Shown: positions 8,173 through 16,504 of the stretch, one piece after another
Position numbering within the stretch: position 1 is the stretch's first letter
Layout: each line of letters starts with the position of its first letter
Assembly (NCBI RefSeq): GCF_900120155.1
Contig: NZ_LT635549.1
Coordinates: 558,001-622,000, forward strand
Length of the DNA: 64,000 bases
Reading direction: 5' to 3'
Source: Clostridium sp. Marseille-P3244
Lineage (GTDB): Bacteria > Bacillota > Clostridia > Lachnospirales > Lachnospiraceae
Position numbers and translations under genes: made by a program
Notes under the pieces: generated by a model
The model's input: the letters and a program-made list of their open reading frames with translations, nothing else
Databases searched by the model: none
Told to the model about the DNA's origin: nothing

Positions 8173-9756
8173 ATGTCATATACGGCACTTTACAGAAAGT
8201 TCCGCCCTGCGAAATTTGAAGATGTGAAAGGGCAGGACCATATCATTACTACATTGCAGAATCAGATCAGGGCGGACCGTATCGGACATGCGTATCTGTT
8301 CTGCGGGACAAGAGGGACCGGGAAGACTACCGTCGCGAAGATATTTGCCAAAGCAGTAAACTGTGAGCATCCTGCCGATGGGAGCCCATGCGGAGAATGT
8401 GAGATCTGTAAGTCTATCGCGGCGGGGACCTCTATGAATGTGATCGAGATCGACGCAGCATCCAATAACGGTGTGGACAATATCCGTGAGATCCGGGAAG
8501 AGGTCGCGTACCGCCCTACAGAAGGGCGATATAAAGTCTATATAATCGATGAAGTGCATATGCTTTCCATAGGTGCTTTTAATGCGCTTTTAAAGACGCT
8601 GGAAGAGCCGCCGGAGTATGTGATCTTTATTCTGGCCACCACGGAGGCGCACAAGATACCGATTACGATCCTGTCCAGATGTCAGAGATATGATTTCAAA
8701 AGAATCAGCATAGAGACGATCACAGACCGGATGGGGGAACTGATGGACGCAGAGCAGGTAGATGTGGAGGACAGAGCTCTGAAATACATTGCCAAGGCGG
8801 CGGACGGATCCATGCGTGACGCGCTCAGCCTTCTGGACCAGTGTATTGCGTTTTATCTGGGGCAGAAGCTTACCTATGATGATGTGCTGGAGGTCCTGGG
8901 GGCAGTGGACACGGATGTGTTCAGCCGTCTGTTAAGAACGGTCATCGCCCGGGATGTGCCGGGGGTCCTGGATGTGGTCGAGGAACTGGTCATGCAGGGC
9001 CGGGAGCTGACCCAGCTGACAGCGGATTTCACATGGTATCTGCGGAACTTGCTTCTGGTAAAGACTTCTGATAATATAGAGGATGTTCTGGATGTATCAA
9101 CAGAAAATATGACGCAGCTGAAGGAAGAGGCGCAGATGGTCGAGCCGGATATGCTGTTCCGATATATCCGCATTTTTTCTGAATTATCAGGGCAGCTAAG
9201 GTACGCCTCTCAGAAGAGGGTGCTGCTGGAAGTGGCACTGATCAAGCTGTGTACTCCTGCCATGGAGACAGAGCAGGATTCTCTTCTCGACCGGATACGT
9301 TCGGTAGAGGAAAAGGTGGAGAAAGGTCTGGAGAATCCTTCCGGTGAGAGAATCGTATATGTGAATGGTTCCGGAGCAGGGGACACGGGTGAAGGCCGCG
9401 ATTCTTATGCGCAGAAACCGGAACTGCCTGACGCAATTCCGGAGGAAGTACAGGAAGTAGTGAAGAACTTCAGATCCATTGCAGATGAGACATCCGGGAT
9501 GATCCGAAGTTATCTGAAGAAGGCACGGCTGAGCCTGGGCGGTGATAACCGGCTTCTCCTTGTACTGCCGGATGAGCTGGCAGCCAGCGTGGTCGGGAGT
9601 CCGGATCATGTGGCGGAGCTTGAAGAGCTGATCCGTCAGAAGATCGGAAAAAAAGTAGAAGTGGAAGTGCGGCATGTCGAAGAAGGCAGGCATTTTGAGG
9701 ATACATTTATAGACATAGAACAGAAGATCAATATGGAGATAACAGTGGAGGATTGA
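8173..9756 (+). CDS. dnaX: DNA polymerase III gamma/tau subunit
   Basis: Clamp-loader ATPase that opens the beta sliding clamp and links polymerase cores. The AAA+ N-terminus has Walker A GTRGTGKTT near residue 45, a zinc site (C-x8-C-x2-C-x2-C within residues 64-79) and Walker B IIDEVHMLS near 120. It also has TLEEPPEYVIFILATTE and the SRC motif near 165, then the clamp-loader domain III to about 360. The C-terminal region (about 400-527) contains an Asp/Ser-rich linker and a short tau-like domain. No A-rich frameshift site was obvious. It is followed by ybaB with one base between stop and start, the standard dnaX-ybaB-recR order. Confidence 0.96.
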   Translation: MSYTALYRKFRPAKFEDVKGQDHIITTLQNQIRADRIGHAYLFCGTRGTGKTTVAKIFAKAVNCEHPADGSPCGECEICKSIAAGTSMNVIEIDAASNNGVDNIREIREEVAYRPTEGRYKVYIIDEVHMLSIGAFNALLKTLEEPPEYVIFILATTEAHKIPITILSRCQRYDFKRISIETITDRMGELMDAEQVDVEDRALKYIAKAADGSMRDALSLLDQCIAFYLGQKLTYDDVLEVLGAVDTDVFSRLLRTVIARDVPGVLDVVEELVMQGRELTQLTADFTWYLRNLLLVKTSDNIEDVLDVSTENMTQLKEEAQMVEPDMLFRYIRIFSELSGQLRYASQKRVLLEVALIKLCTPAMETEQDSLLDRIRSVEEKVEKGLENPSGERIVYVNGSGAGDTGEGRDSYAQKPELPDAIPEEVQEVVKNFRSIADETSGMIRSYLKKARLSLGGDNRLLLVLPDELAASVVGSPDHVAELEELIRQKIGKKVEVEVRHVEEGRHFEDTFIDIEQKINMEITVED

Positions 9757-9757
9757 T

Positions 9758-10111
9758 ATGGCAAAGCGTGGAGGATTTCCGGGCGGCGGAATGCCGGGAA
9801 ATATGGCGAATCTCATGAAACAGGCGCAGCGGATGCAGCGTCAGATGGAAGAACAGCAAAAAGAGCTTGAGGCAAAAGAATTTACAGCGGCAGCAGGCGG
9901 CGGAGCGGTTGAGGTAACTGTTTCCGGAAAAAGAGAAGTCCTTAAGGTGAAGCTGGCGGAAGAAGTGGTGGATCCCGAGGACATCGAGATGCTGGAAGAT
10001 CTTATTGTGGCGGCGACAAACGAAGCGCTCCGTCAAGTAGATGAAGAAAACGGAGCCGCGATGTCAAAGCTGACAGGAGGACTTGGCGGCGGAATACCGG
10101 GGATGTTTTAA
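9758..10111 (+). CDS. YbaB/EbfC nucleoid-associated protein
   Basis: A 117-residue DNA-binding protein of the YbaB/EbfC family, which dimerises into a tweezer shape and coats DNA. Features seen: a Gly/Pro-rich start, a long amphipathic helix with MKQAQRMQRQMEEQQKELEAK, the conserved AGGGAVEVTVSGKREVLKVKL strands, and the VDPEDIEMLEDLIVAATNEA helix. The end is Gly-rich (GGLGGGIPGMF). It is translationally linked to dnaX and precedes recR, although a REP-like palindrome separates it from recR. Confidence 0.95.
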   Translation: MAKRGGFPGGGMPGNMANLMKQAQRMQRQMEEQQKELEAKEFTAAAGGGAVEVTVSGKREVLKVKLAEEVVDPEDIEMLEDLIVAATNEALRQVDEENGAAMSKLTGGLGGGIPGMF

Positions 10112-10134
10112 GTAAATTATCAGAAAACTTTGAT

Positions 10135-10178
10135 AAAAGGGGGACGTGTACCTTTTAAAAGGTGCCTGACCCCTTTTT
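10135..10178. repeat. REP-like palindrome, copy 1 (also terminator-like)
   Basis: An imperfect palindrome with 5' GGGGACGTGTACC and 3' GGTGCCTGACCCC arms around TTTTAAAA, followed by TTTTT. A 38-base core is identical to copy 2 at 12937-12974. It lies between ybaB and recR and could terminate or attenuate the dnaX-ybaB transcript. Confidence 0.8.
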
Positions 10179-10229
10179 ACGCCGTTTTCTGACAATTCAA
10201 CTTATTGATTCTACAACAGGAGTATGATC

Positions 10230-10826
10230 ATGGATTATTATAGTAACCAGATCAGCCGTCTGATCGAAGAGTTCTCCCGTCTGCCGGGGATCGGGAGTAA
10301 ATCAGCTCAGCGGCTGGCTTTTCATGTTATCAATATGCCGGTGGATCAGGTTGAGAGCCTGGCGCAGGCTATCGTGGAGGCGAAGAAAAACGTCAGGTAT
10401 TGCAAGGTGTGCTGTACGCTTACGGACGGTGATATCTGTCCGATCTGCGGGAATGAACAGCGGGATCACAAAATGATTATGGTGGTGGAGACTCCCAGGG
10501 ATCTGGCGGCCTATGAAAAAACAGGAAAATATAACGGTGTGTATCACGTACTTCACGGAGCCATTTCTCCGATGCTGGGGATCGGGCCTGGAGATATCCG
10601 GCTAAAAGAACTGATGGAGCGCCTCCAGGGGGATGTGGACGAAGTGATCATAGCAACAAATTCCAGTCTGGAAGGTGAGACGACAGCAATGTATATCAGT
10701 AAGCTTATCAAGCCTGCCGGGATCAAGGTGAGCAGGATTGCCAGCGGAGTGCCGGTGGGAGGCGATCTGGAATATATCGATGAGGTTACGCTGCTGAGAG
10801 CTTTGGAAGGACGCACAGAATTATAG
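10230..10826 (+). CDS. recR: Recombination mediator RecR
   Basis: Works with RecO/RecF in loading RecA on single-stranded gaps. The 198-residue protein has the helix-hairpin-helix [15 protein letters not shown] near residue 20 and a four-Cys zinc site (CKVC and CPIC, residues about 55-72). A Toprim domain follows, with [15 protein letters not shown] and [16 protein letters not shown], then the Walker-like C-terminal segment ending [11 protein letters not shown] chose the second ATG (10230) because CAGGAG is seven bases upstream; the ATG at 10224 is too close to that site. Confidence 0.95.
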   Translation: MDYYSNQISRLIEEFSRLPGIGSKSAQRLAFHVINMPVDQVESLAQAIVEAKKNVRYCKVCCTLTDGDICPICGNEQRDHKMIMVVETPRDLAAYEKTGKYNGVYHVLHGAISPMLGIGPGDIRLKELMERLQGDVDEVIIATNSSLEGETTAMYISKLIKPAGIKVSRIASGVPVGGDLEYIDEVTLLRALEGRTEL

Positions 10827-10865
10827 AGGCCGAAGTAAAGCATGAACTGAGTGAGAGGTGTTTCT

Positions 10866-11975
10866 ATGGGGAGAAACAAAGTGACATCCTCGGACGTGGC
10901 AAAACGTGCGGGCGTGTCCCAGGCCACAGTGTCGATGGTGCTGAACAAAAAATACAATGTTTCATTTTCAAAAGAAGTTGTGCGGAAAGTGGAAGAAGCG
11001 GCTGAGGAGCTGGGCTATGTCCTGCCGAAGCGCAGGGCCCGGAAGGAGGAGCGCAGGGAAAAGTTTCTGGTAGTGATCAGTCCGAATCTTACCAATCCCT
11101 ATTATGTTATGCTGCTCCAGGGGATTGAGTCAAGAGCGGCGGAACAGGAGCTGGGAATTTTTGTATGCAATACGCAGAGGGACTTAAAGCTCGAAGAACG
11201 ATATTTGAAAATGATCGCGGCTATGAACCCCCAGGGGATCATCTATATGTGTAATCCGGGAAAATGTTTTATGGGTCAGGTAGAGAAGCTTGCTCAAAAA
11301 CTTCCGGTGGTGGTCATTAATAATCAAAACGAACACTTGAATGTGGATGCGGTGGAACTTGACAATTCCAAACTGGGACGCCTGATGGCCAGGCATCTTC
11401 TGGAGCTGGGGCACCGGGATGTGGCTTATATCGCGCCGCCTCTTACTGTCAGGCAGAAACAGCGTTCCAGGAGAGTAGAAGGATTTCTCGAGGAATTTCG
11501 AAAAGCGGGACTGGGTGATCACGTGGTGATCAAGGCGGCCAGCGAGGAAATCGACAAGGACATGGCAGGAATTGATTCAGAGTATCGCATCGGGTATGAT
11601 CTGACAAAGGAGCTTTTGAAGGAGCACCGAAAACTGACCGCTATCGTGGGGCTTAATGATATGATCGCCTTCGGGATCATGGATGCTCTGCATGATGAGA
11701 AATACAAAGTTCCCGGCGATATGTCAGTTATGGGATGTGATAACACTCTGTTCGGTAGAGTCAAAAGAGTGTCCCTGACAACCATCGAACATTTTGTCAT
11801 TTACAAGGGAATGGATGCCTGTGACATCATTATGAAGAAAATGCTTTCACAGAGGAAGAAATATACAGAGATCGAACCTGTGAGTATTTATCATGTAGAG
11901 TATGAACCTAAAGTCGTGGTGCGTGGAACAACGTCATATCCATGTTATCAAAAAAATAAAATTAATAAAAAATAG
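10866..11975 (+). CDS. LacI-family transcriptional regulator
   Basis: A 369-residue DNA-binding repressor-type protein. The LacI helix-turn-helix is at residues about 7-26 (SDVAKRAGVSQATVSMVLN), with the hinge region near 45-55. The periplasmic-binding-like core includes LVVISPNLTNPYYVMLLQGIE, VDNS-like ELDNSKLGRLMARHLLELGH near 170 and GLNDMIAFGIMDALH near 262. ATG at 10866 fits both the RBS AGAGGTG and the family start; a GTG at 10851 would add five residues. It directly precedes a transaldolase/transketolase set and may control it, which is inference from position. The ligand is unknown; the last 15 residues are Asn/Lys-rich and AT-rich. Confidence 0.88.
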   Translation: MGRNKVTSSDVAKRAGVSQATVSMVLNKKYNVSFSKEVVRKVEEAAEELGYVLPKRRARKEERREKFLVVISPNLTNPYYVMLLQGIESRAAEQELGIFVCNTQRDLKLEERYLKMIAAMNPQGIIYMCNPGKCFMGQVEKLAQKLPVVVINNQNEHLNVDAVELDNSKLGRLMARHLLELGHRDVAYIAPPLTVRQKQRSRRVEGFLEEFRKAGLGDHVVIKAASEEIDKDMAGIDSEYRIGYDLTKELLKEHRKLTAIVGLNDMIAFGIMDALHDEKYKVPGDMSVMGCDNTLFGRVKRVSLTTIEHFVIYKGMDACDIIMKKMLSQRKKYTEIEPVSIYHVEYEPKVVVRGTTSYPCYQKNKINKK

Positions 11976-12158
11976 ATATATTATTATTAATAAATTTTAT
12001 TTGCTCTACAGGCGGATACTTAAAAGAAATAAGAATTTTCCGCAGTTTAAATAATTTAAATAAAATTCAGATTTGTAAAATATTAATTTGTATTAATAAA
12101 GTGCCGATAATAATTCATATTTTTAAAAGTGAGATATAATTAATAAATTTTCAGCGTG

Positions 12159-12187
12159 TTGACCTTCATTTTTTATCCTTATATAAT
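12159..12187 (+). promoter_or_regulatory. Promoter for transaldolase-like gene
   Basis: TTGACC (12159-12164) and TATAAT (12182-12187) are spaced by exactly 17 bases in the AT-rich 288-base gap after the LacI-type gene. I could not pick out a convincing LacI operator palindrome around it. Confidence 0.65.
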
Positions 12188-12263
12188 CAGGACAGAGACA
12201 GAAACAAGTATATTTGATCTGTTCATTTTCAAAAGGAGCAGACGCTTACAAGGAGGAGTAAAA

Positions 12264-12917
12264 ATGAAATTCTTTATCGACACAGCAAATGTAGATGATA
12301 TCAGGAAAGCCAATGATATGGGTGTTATCTGCGGAGTCACTACAAACCCCTCACTTATCGCCAAAGAAGGCCGCGTGTTTGAGGAAGTCATTGCTGAGAT
12401 CGCTTCTATTGTGGACGGGCCGATCAGCGGGGAAGTAAAGGCCACAACAACAGACGCTGAGGGGATGATCCGGGAGGGCCGGGAGATCGCGAAGATCCAT
12501 CCCAATATGGTGGTTAAGATTCCTATGACAGTAGAAGGGCTTAAGGCTGTGAAAGTGCTTGCAGCTGAGGGGATCAAGACAAATGTAACGCTGATTTTTA
12601 CCGCCAATCAGGCGCTTCTCGCAGCAAGAGCAGGAGCTACATATGTTTCCCCGTTCCTCGGACGGCTGGATGATATTTCCGTAAGAGGAGTAGATCTGGT
12701 AGCGGAGATCGCGGAGATCTTTGCGGTAGCCGGGATTGAGACAGAGATCATAGCAGCCAGCGTCCGCAACCCCATACACATTACAGACTGCGCACTCGCA
12801 GGAGCTGATATCGCTACAGTTCCCTATAAAGTAATCGAACAGATGACACATCATCCACTGACAGATGCCGGAATTAAGAAGTTTCAGGAAGATTATATTG
12901 CTGTGTTTGGAGAATAA
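12264..12917 (+). CDS. Transaldolase-like / fructose-6-phosphate aldolase family protein
   Basis: A 217-residue small transaldolase of the TalC/FSA type. Motifs seen: [34 protein letters not shown] at the N-terminus (in parts), VVKIPMT near residue 84 containing the Schiff-base lysine, and [18 protein letters not shown] near 110. These are followed by [11 protein letters not shown] and the C-terminal segment GADIATVPY. Members either transfer dihydroxyacetone units in the pentose phosphate pathway or act as fructose-6-phosphate aldolases. With transketolase genes next door the transaldolase role is more likely. The start is set by AGGAGG upstream of ATG 12264; the frame upstream has no ribosome site. 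Confidence 0.9.
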   Translation: MKFFIDTANVDDIRKANDMGVICGVTTNPSLIAKEGRVFEEVIAEIASIVDGPISGEVKATTTDAEGMIREGREIAKIHPNMVVKIPMTVEGLKAVKVLAAEGIKTNVTLIFTANQALLAARAGATYVSPFLGRLDDISVRGVDLVAEIAEIFAVAGIETEIIAASVRNPIHITDCALAGADIATVPYKVIEQMTHHPLTDAGIKKFQEDYIAVFGE

Positions 12918-12933
12918 ATGTGAAAATTCTGTG

Positions 12934-12974
12934 AAAGGGGACGTGTACCTTTTAAAAGGTGCCTGACCCCTTTT
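12934..12974. repeat. REP-like palindrome, copy 2
   Basis: Same 38-base core as copy 1 (GGGGACGTGTACC arm, TTTTAAAA centre, GGTGCCTGACCCC arm, TTTT tail). It lies in the 93-base gap between the aldolase and transketolase genes. The flanks AAATTCTGTGA on the left and GTTTTCTGA on the right also recur near other copies, so the mobile unit may be longer than the palindrome. Confidence 0.8.
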
Positions 12975-13010
12975 CTCAAAGTTTTCTGAATATTTAAAAA
13001 GGAGAAGCTT

Positions 13011-13847
13011 ATGGACAAGTTAGAATTAATGAAGACGGCAAATGAGATCCGTAAGGACATTGTGACTGCGGTTCACAGTGCAAAGGCAGGACATCCTGGC
13101 GGTTCGCTGTCTGCGGCAGATATTTTCACATATCTGTATTTTTGTGAGATGAATATTGATCCAAAGGATCCGAAGAAAGCAGACCGGGACCGGTTTGTGC
13201 TTTCTAAAGGGCATACAGCTCCGGGCCTTTATTCTGCACTGGCCGAGAGAGGGTATTTCCCGAAAGAGGATCTTAAGACGCTGCGCCATATGGGCTCTTA
13301 TCTTCAGGGGCATCCGGATATGAAACATATCCCGGGGGTGGACATGTCTTCCGGATCCCTGGGACAGGGGATTTCTGCCGCAGTCGGAATGGCGATTGCC
13401 GGAAAACTTTCAAATGCGGACTATAGAGTGTATACATTGCTCGGAGACGGAGAACTGCAGGAAGGACAGGTATGGGAGGCTTCTATGCTGGCATCCCACC
13501 GCAAGCTGGACAATCTTGTTGTCATAGTGGACAATAATAATCTTCAGATCGACGGAGCCATTGACGAGGTAAACTCTCCGTATCCGATTGACAAAAAATT
13601 TGAGGCATTTAATTTCCATGTAATCAAGATTGACGGAAATGATTTTGATCAAATTGATGCGGCATTTAAAGAGGCCAAATCCGTGAAGGGGCAGCCTACG
13701 GCAATCATTGCGAAGACCGTGAAAGGGAAAGGTGTTTCTTTTATGGAGAATCAGGCCGGATGGCACGGCAAGGCGCCGAATGATGAAGAATATAAGATTG
13801 CGATGCAGGATCTGGAGAAGGCAGGTGAAGCGTTATGTCAGATGTAA
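13011..13847 (+). CDS. Transketolase, N-terminal (ThDP-binding) subunit
   Basis: One half of a split transketolase, which moves two-carbon units between sugar phosphates. The 278-residue protein has the family start (HSAKAGHPGGSLSAADIFTYL), the SKGHTAPGLYSAL segment and PGVDMSSGSLGQGISAAVGMA. The thiamine-diphosphate motif GDGELQEGQVWEASM begins at GDG near residue 145 and ends in an NN-containing stretch. AAGGAGAAG precedes the ATG. The next gene supplies the pyrimidine-binding and C-terminal domains and overlaps by 13 bases, so the two are co-translated. Confidence 0.94.
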   Translation: MDKLELMKTANEIRKDIVTAVHSAKAGHPGGSLSAADIFTYLYFCEMNIDPKDPKKADRDRFVLSKGHTAPGLYSALAERGYFPKEDLKTLRHMGSYLQGHPDMKHIPGVDMSSGSLGQGISAAVGMAIAGKLSNADYRVYTLLGDGELQEGQVWEASMLASHRKLDNLVVIVDNNNLQIDGAIDEVNSPYPIDKKFEAFNFHVIKIDGNDFDQIDAAFKEAKSVKGQPTAIIAKTVKGKGVSFMENQAGWHGKAPNDEEYKIAMQDLEKAGEALCQM

Positions 13848-14773
13848 AGAAGATTGCTACGAGAGACAGTTATGGAAATGCGTTGGCTGAACTTGGAACA
13901 GAGCATGAAGATGTCGTTGTGCTTGACGCCGATCTGGCGGCAGCTACAAAGACAGGTGTATTTAAAAAAGCCCATCCTGACCGTTTTATCGACTGCGGTA
14001 TTGCGGAGAGCAATATGATCGGTGTGGCGGCAGGTCTTGCGGCAGCAGGTAAGGTGCCGTTTGCCAGTTCATTTGCTATGTTTGCAGCGGGCCGGGCTTT
14101 CGAGCAGGTAAGAAATTCTGTCGGATATCCTCATCTGAATGTGAAGATCGGGGCGACTCATGCGGGAATCTCCGTGGGAGAAGACGGAGCCACCCACCAG
14201 TGTAATGAAGACATAGCTCTGATGAGGACGATCCCGGGGATGGTCGTGATCAATCCATCTGATGATGTGGAGGCAAGAGCGGCAGTCCGCGCTGCTTATG
14301 AACATCAGGGACCCGTCTATCTGAGATTTGGCCGTCTGGCTGTGCCGGTAATCAATGACCGTCCGGATTACAAATTTGAACTTGGAAAGGGCGTTGTGCT
14401 CCGGGAAGGAAAAGATGTGACGATCATTGCCACAGGACTTCCGGTAAACAATTCTCTGGAAGCGGCGGAGAAACTGGCATCAGAGGGAATAGAGGCGAAG
14501 GTCATCAATATTCATACGATCAAACCGCTGGATGAAGACTTGATTATTGCGGCAGCCAAAGAGACCGGAAAAGTCGTTACAGTTGAAGAACATTCCGTGA
14601 TCGGCGGACTGGGAAGCGCGGTGTGTGATGTGTTGTCGGAAAAATTGCCGACGAAAGTCATGAAGATAGGAATTAATGATGTATACGGTGAATCCGGACC
14701 TGCGCTGGAACTGCTCAAAAAATACGGATTGGATGCGGACAGCATTTATAGAAGAATAAAAGAGTTTGTGTAA
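13835..14773 (+). CDS. Transketolase, C-terminal subunit
   Basis: The second half of the split transketolase (312 residues). It carries the pyrimidine-binding domain (DLAAATKTGVFKKAHPDRF, GIAESNMIGVAAGLAAAGK with the catalytic Glu, and ATHAGISVGEDGATHQ) and the C-terminal transketolase domain (ATGLPVNNSLEAAEKL, VVTVEEHSVIGGLGSAV). It starts inside the last codons of the N-terminal subunit gene, a coupling normal for this split form, and is followed directly by a perfect REP palindrome. Confidence 0.94.
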   Translation: MSDVKKIATRDSYGNALAELGTEHEDVVVLDADLAAATKTGVFKKAHPDRFIDCGIAESNMIGVAAGLAAAGKVPFASSFAMFAAGRAFEQVRNSVGYPHLNVKIGATHAGISVGEDGATHQCNEDIALMRTIPGMVVINPSDDVEARAAVRAAYEHQGPVYLRFGRLAVPVINDRPDYKFELGKGVVLREGKDVTIIATGLPVNNSLEAAEKLASEGIEAKVINIHTIKPLDEDLIIAAAKETGKVVTVEEHSVIGGLGSAVCDVLSEKLPTKVMKIGINDVYGESGPALELLKKYGLDADSIYRRIKEFV

Positions 14774-14782
14774 ATTCTGTGA

Positions 14783-14820
14783 ACGGGGACAGGCACTTTT
14801 TAAAAAGTGCCTGTCCCCGT
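14783..14820. repeat. REP-like perfect palindrome, copy 3
   Basis: A 38-base perfect palindrome: arms ACGGGGACAGGCACTTTTT and its exact complement. It begins 10 bases after the transketolase stop, between convergent genes, so it could act as a bidirectional terminator. The outward AATTCTG and CAGAATT words form a second inverted pair. Confidence 0.85.
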
Positions 14821-14843
14821 TTATCAGCAAATTCAGAATTGTT

Positions 14844-15344
14844 TTACAGCAACCGTAATGTTTCCAGCAGACTACAGTATTTATCGGACAATACGATGAG
14901 CCAGCCTTCTTTTGTACGTGGAAAATGAAAAAAGGTAACAGGCCACATATGATTTAAAATGGTATCCTGCTCTATATGATTTAAACGAAAATGGCGCCTA
15001 GCATTTAGAAGAGCTGTTTTTGGGTGGGTCAGTCCATGAAGTCTTTCCCCGGTTTCTCTGGCGTGAGTGTGCCAGTCATAGAGAAAAAGATCGTGCAGCA
15101 TGCCGGCCCGTGCGGCGGAAATGTGATCCAGCTTGAACCTGCGCGCCCACATATAATTAAAAAACGCCACATGGCGGCAATGATCATAACAGCTTGTCTT
15201 CCCGTGATGAGTATAGTATTTCATACGGAGGACCTCAGGATGTCTGGATGTTCTTTGAAGTGTACGATGGAAATCCAGAATCCAGCCTTCCGGGTAGGTC
15301 GATTTTTTTGATCTGCCTCTGTGAAGATAATTTTTAAACAGCAT
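14844..15344 (-). CDS. HD-domain protein (putative phosphohydrolase)
   Basis: A 166-residue protein with an HD-type metal-binding fold. A first His lies in CYDHCRHVAFFNYMWARR, the HD pair in GMLHDLFLYDW near residue 84, further His in LTHPKTALLNA, then TILNHMWP, and a late Asp in VLSDKYCSLLETL. Such stand-alone HD proteins of this size are common in Lachnospiraceae; the substrate is unknown. The start is supported by GGAG nine bases upstream of the ATG. Convergent to transketolase, with the perfect REP palindrome between the two stops. Confidence 0.75.
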   Translation of the reverse strand: MLFKNYLHRGRSKKSTYPEGWILDFHRTLQRTSRHPEVLRMKYYTHHGKTSCYDHCRHVAFFNYMWARRFKLDHISAARAGMLHDLFLYDWHTHARETGERLHGLTHPKTALLNARRHFRLNHIEQDTILNHMWPVTFFHFPRTKEGWLIVLSDKYCSLLETLRLL

Positions 15345-15587
15345 TCGAAAAACTCCATTTCTAATTCACCTATATCTTTATGATAGCAGTTTCTTTAACA
15401 GGATTCATAAAATGATTGCAAAATTTTTCTTTAATTTCTCTTTAAAATAAATAAAAGAAATGTTATCCTGTACATATCTTAATTTATTCTGAATCGCTAC
15501 TTACCTTGTAGAAGGATCTTTGTTGATCGGTTCCCTGTCGGGAGATAATTCAGACTCAGTAAAATTTTATACCAAAGGAGATAATTT

Positions 15588-16391
15588 ATGCCAAGAAGCA
15601 AGAGAAGAAAAAGCGGCACGGATGTTTACCATGTTGTTTCAAGGGGAAACGACCAGATGGATATCCTGCCACAGGACGGTGATAAGAAATATTTCCGCGG
15701 ATTAATGAAAAAGGAAGCGGACCGGATGGGGGTAGAAATTTATGCGTACTGCGTGATGTCCAATCATCATCATATGCTGGTGAAGACAGATTTCAAGAAT
15801 TTATCACAGTTCATGAAAGAAGTAAATTTTAGATATGCCGTTTATTATAATGGAAAATATGATCATAGCGGACACGTTTTTCAGGGCAGATTTTACAGCA
15901 GCGGGGTGGAAACGGAAGCATATTTGCTGAGCTGTATCAGATATATCCATAATAATCCTGTAAAAGCGTACATTGTTCCGGATATTCTTGAATATCCGTT
16001 CAGCAGCGCGGCAGAATATTTTTCTGATTTTCCCAGAGATTTTTCTGGAAAACTATCTGAAAATATCAAATTCCGGAAAGGCTGCATATCACAGGAAATA
16101 GTTCCCATTTTAAATTCAAGATTCGAAAATATTGAAGATTTTTTGAAATTTCACAATATTTTCGACAGTCAAGAATTCATAGATATCGATGAAGAAAAAT
16201 CAGAATACGATTATTTGAGAGTAAAACATTTCATCGAGTCATATAAAAAAGAAAACGAAATTAAAGACAGTGATTTACTTGGAAAAGTACCATCTCTGAG
16301 AGATGAGTTTATAACGCGATGCAGCAGGGAGACCGGACTGGCGAAAAATCGAATAAAGAATATTCTGAAAATGGTGATAAAAGGTGCCTGA
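15588..16391 (+). CDS. REP-associated tyrosine (Y1 HUH) transposase
   Basis: A 267-residue Y1 transposase of the RAYT type, enzymes thought to mobilise REP palindromes through single-strand DNA. The N-terminus has PRSKRRKSGTDVYHVVSRGND. The HUH metal motif is in YCVMSNHHHMLVKT near residue 60. GHVFQGRFYS follows, and the likely catalytic Tyr is in SCIRYIHNNPVKA near residue 118. The C-terminal 70 residues (SLRDEFITRCSRETG, then NRIKNILKM) look like a helix-turn-helix/DnaA-like tail found in long RAYTs. AAAGGAG precedes the ATG. The last codons and TGA stop are supplied by a repeat of the family it presumably recognises. It looks intact. Confidence 0.88.
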   Translation: MPRSKRRKSGTDVYHVVSRGNDQMDILPQDGDKKYFRGLMKKEADRMGVEIYAYCVMSNHHHMLVKTDFKNLSQFMKEVNFRYAVYYNGKYDHSGHVFQGRFYSSGVETEAYLLSCIRYIHNNPVKAYIVPDILEYPFSSAAEYFSDFPRDFSGKLSENIKFRKGCISQEIVPILNSRFENIEDFLKFHNIFDSQEFIDIDEEKSEYDYLRVKHFIESYKKENEIKDSDLLGKVPSLRDEFITRCSRETGLAKNRIKNILKMVIKGA

Positions 16392-16420
16392 CCCCTTTTA
16401 AAAAGTACCTGACCCCTTTT
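16379..16420 (+). repeat. REP half-sites in tandem at the RAYT 3' end
   Basis: Two 21-base units (16379-16399 and 16400-16420) of the form AAAAGGTGCCTGACCCCTTTT lie head to tail with two differences. They match the right arm of copies 1 and 2. The first unit encodes the final residues and stop of the transposase. Direct, not inverted, arrangement differs from the other copies. Confidence 0.8.
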
Positions 16421-16504
16421 GTCGAACTTATCTGACACCAACTGATAAATTCAGCTAATTCCATATGCTATGCTTAGAAAAAATTTGATCAGAGGTGCAT
16501 ATAA

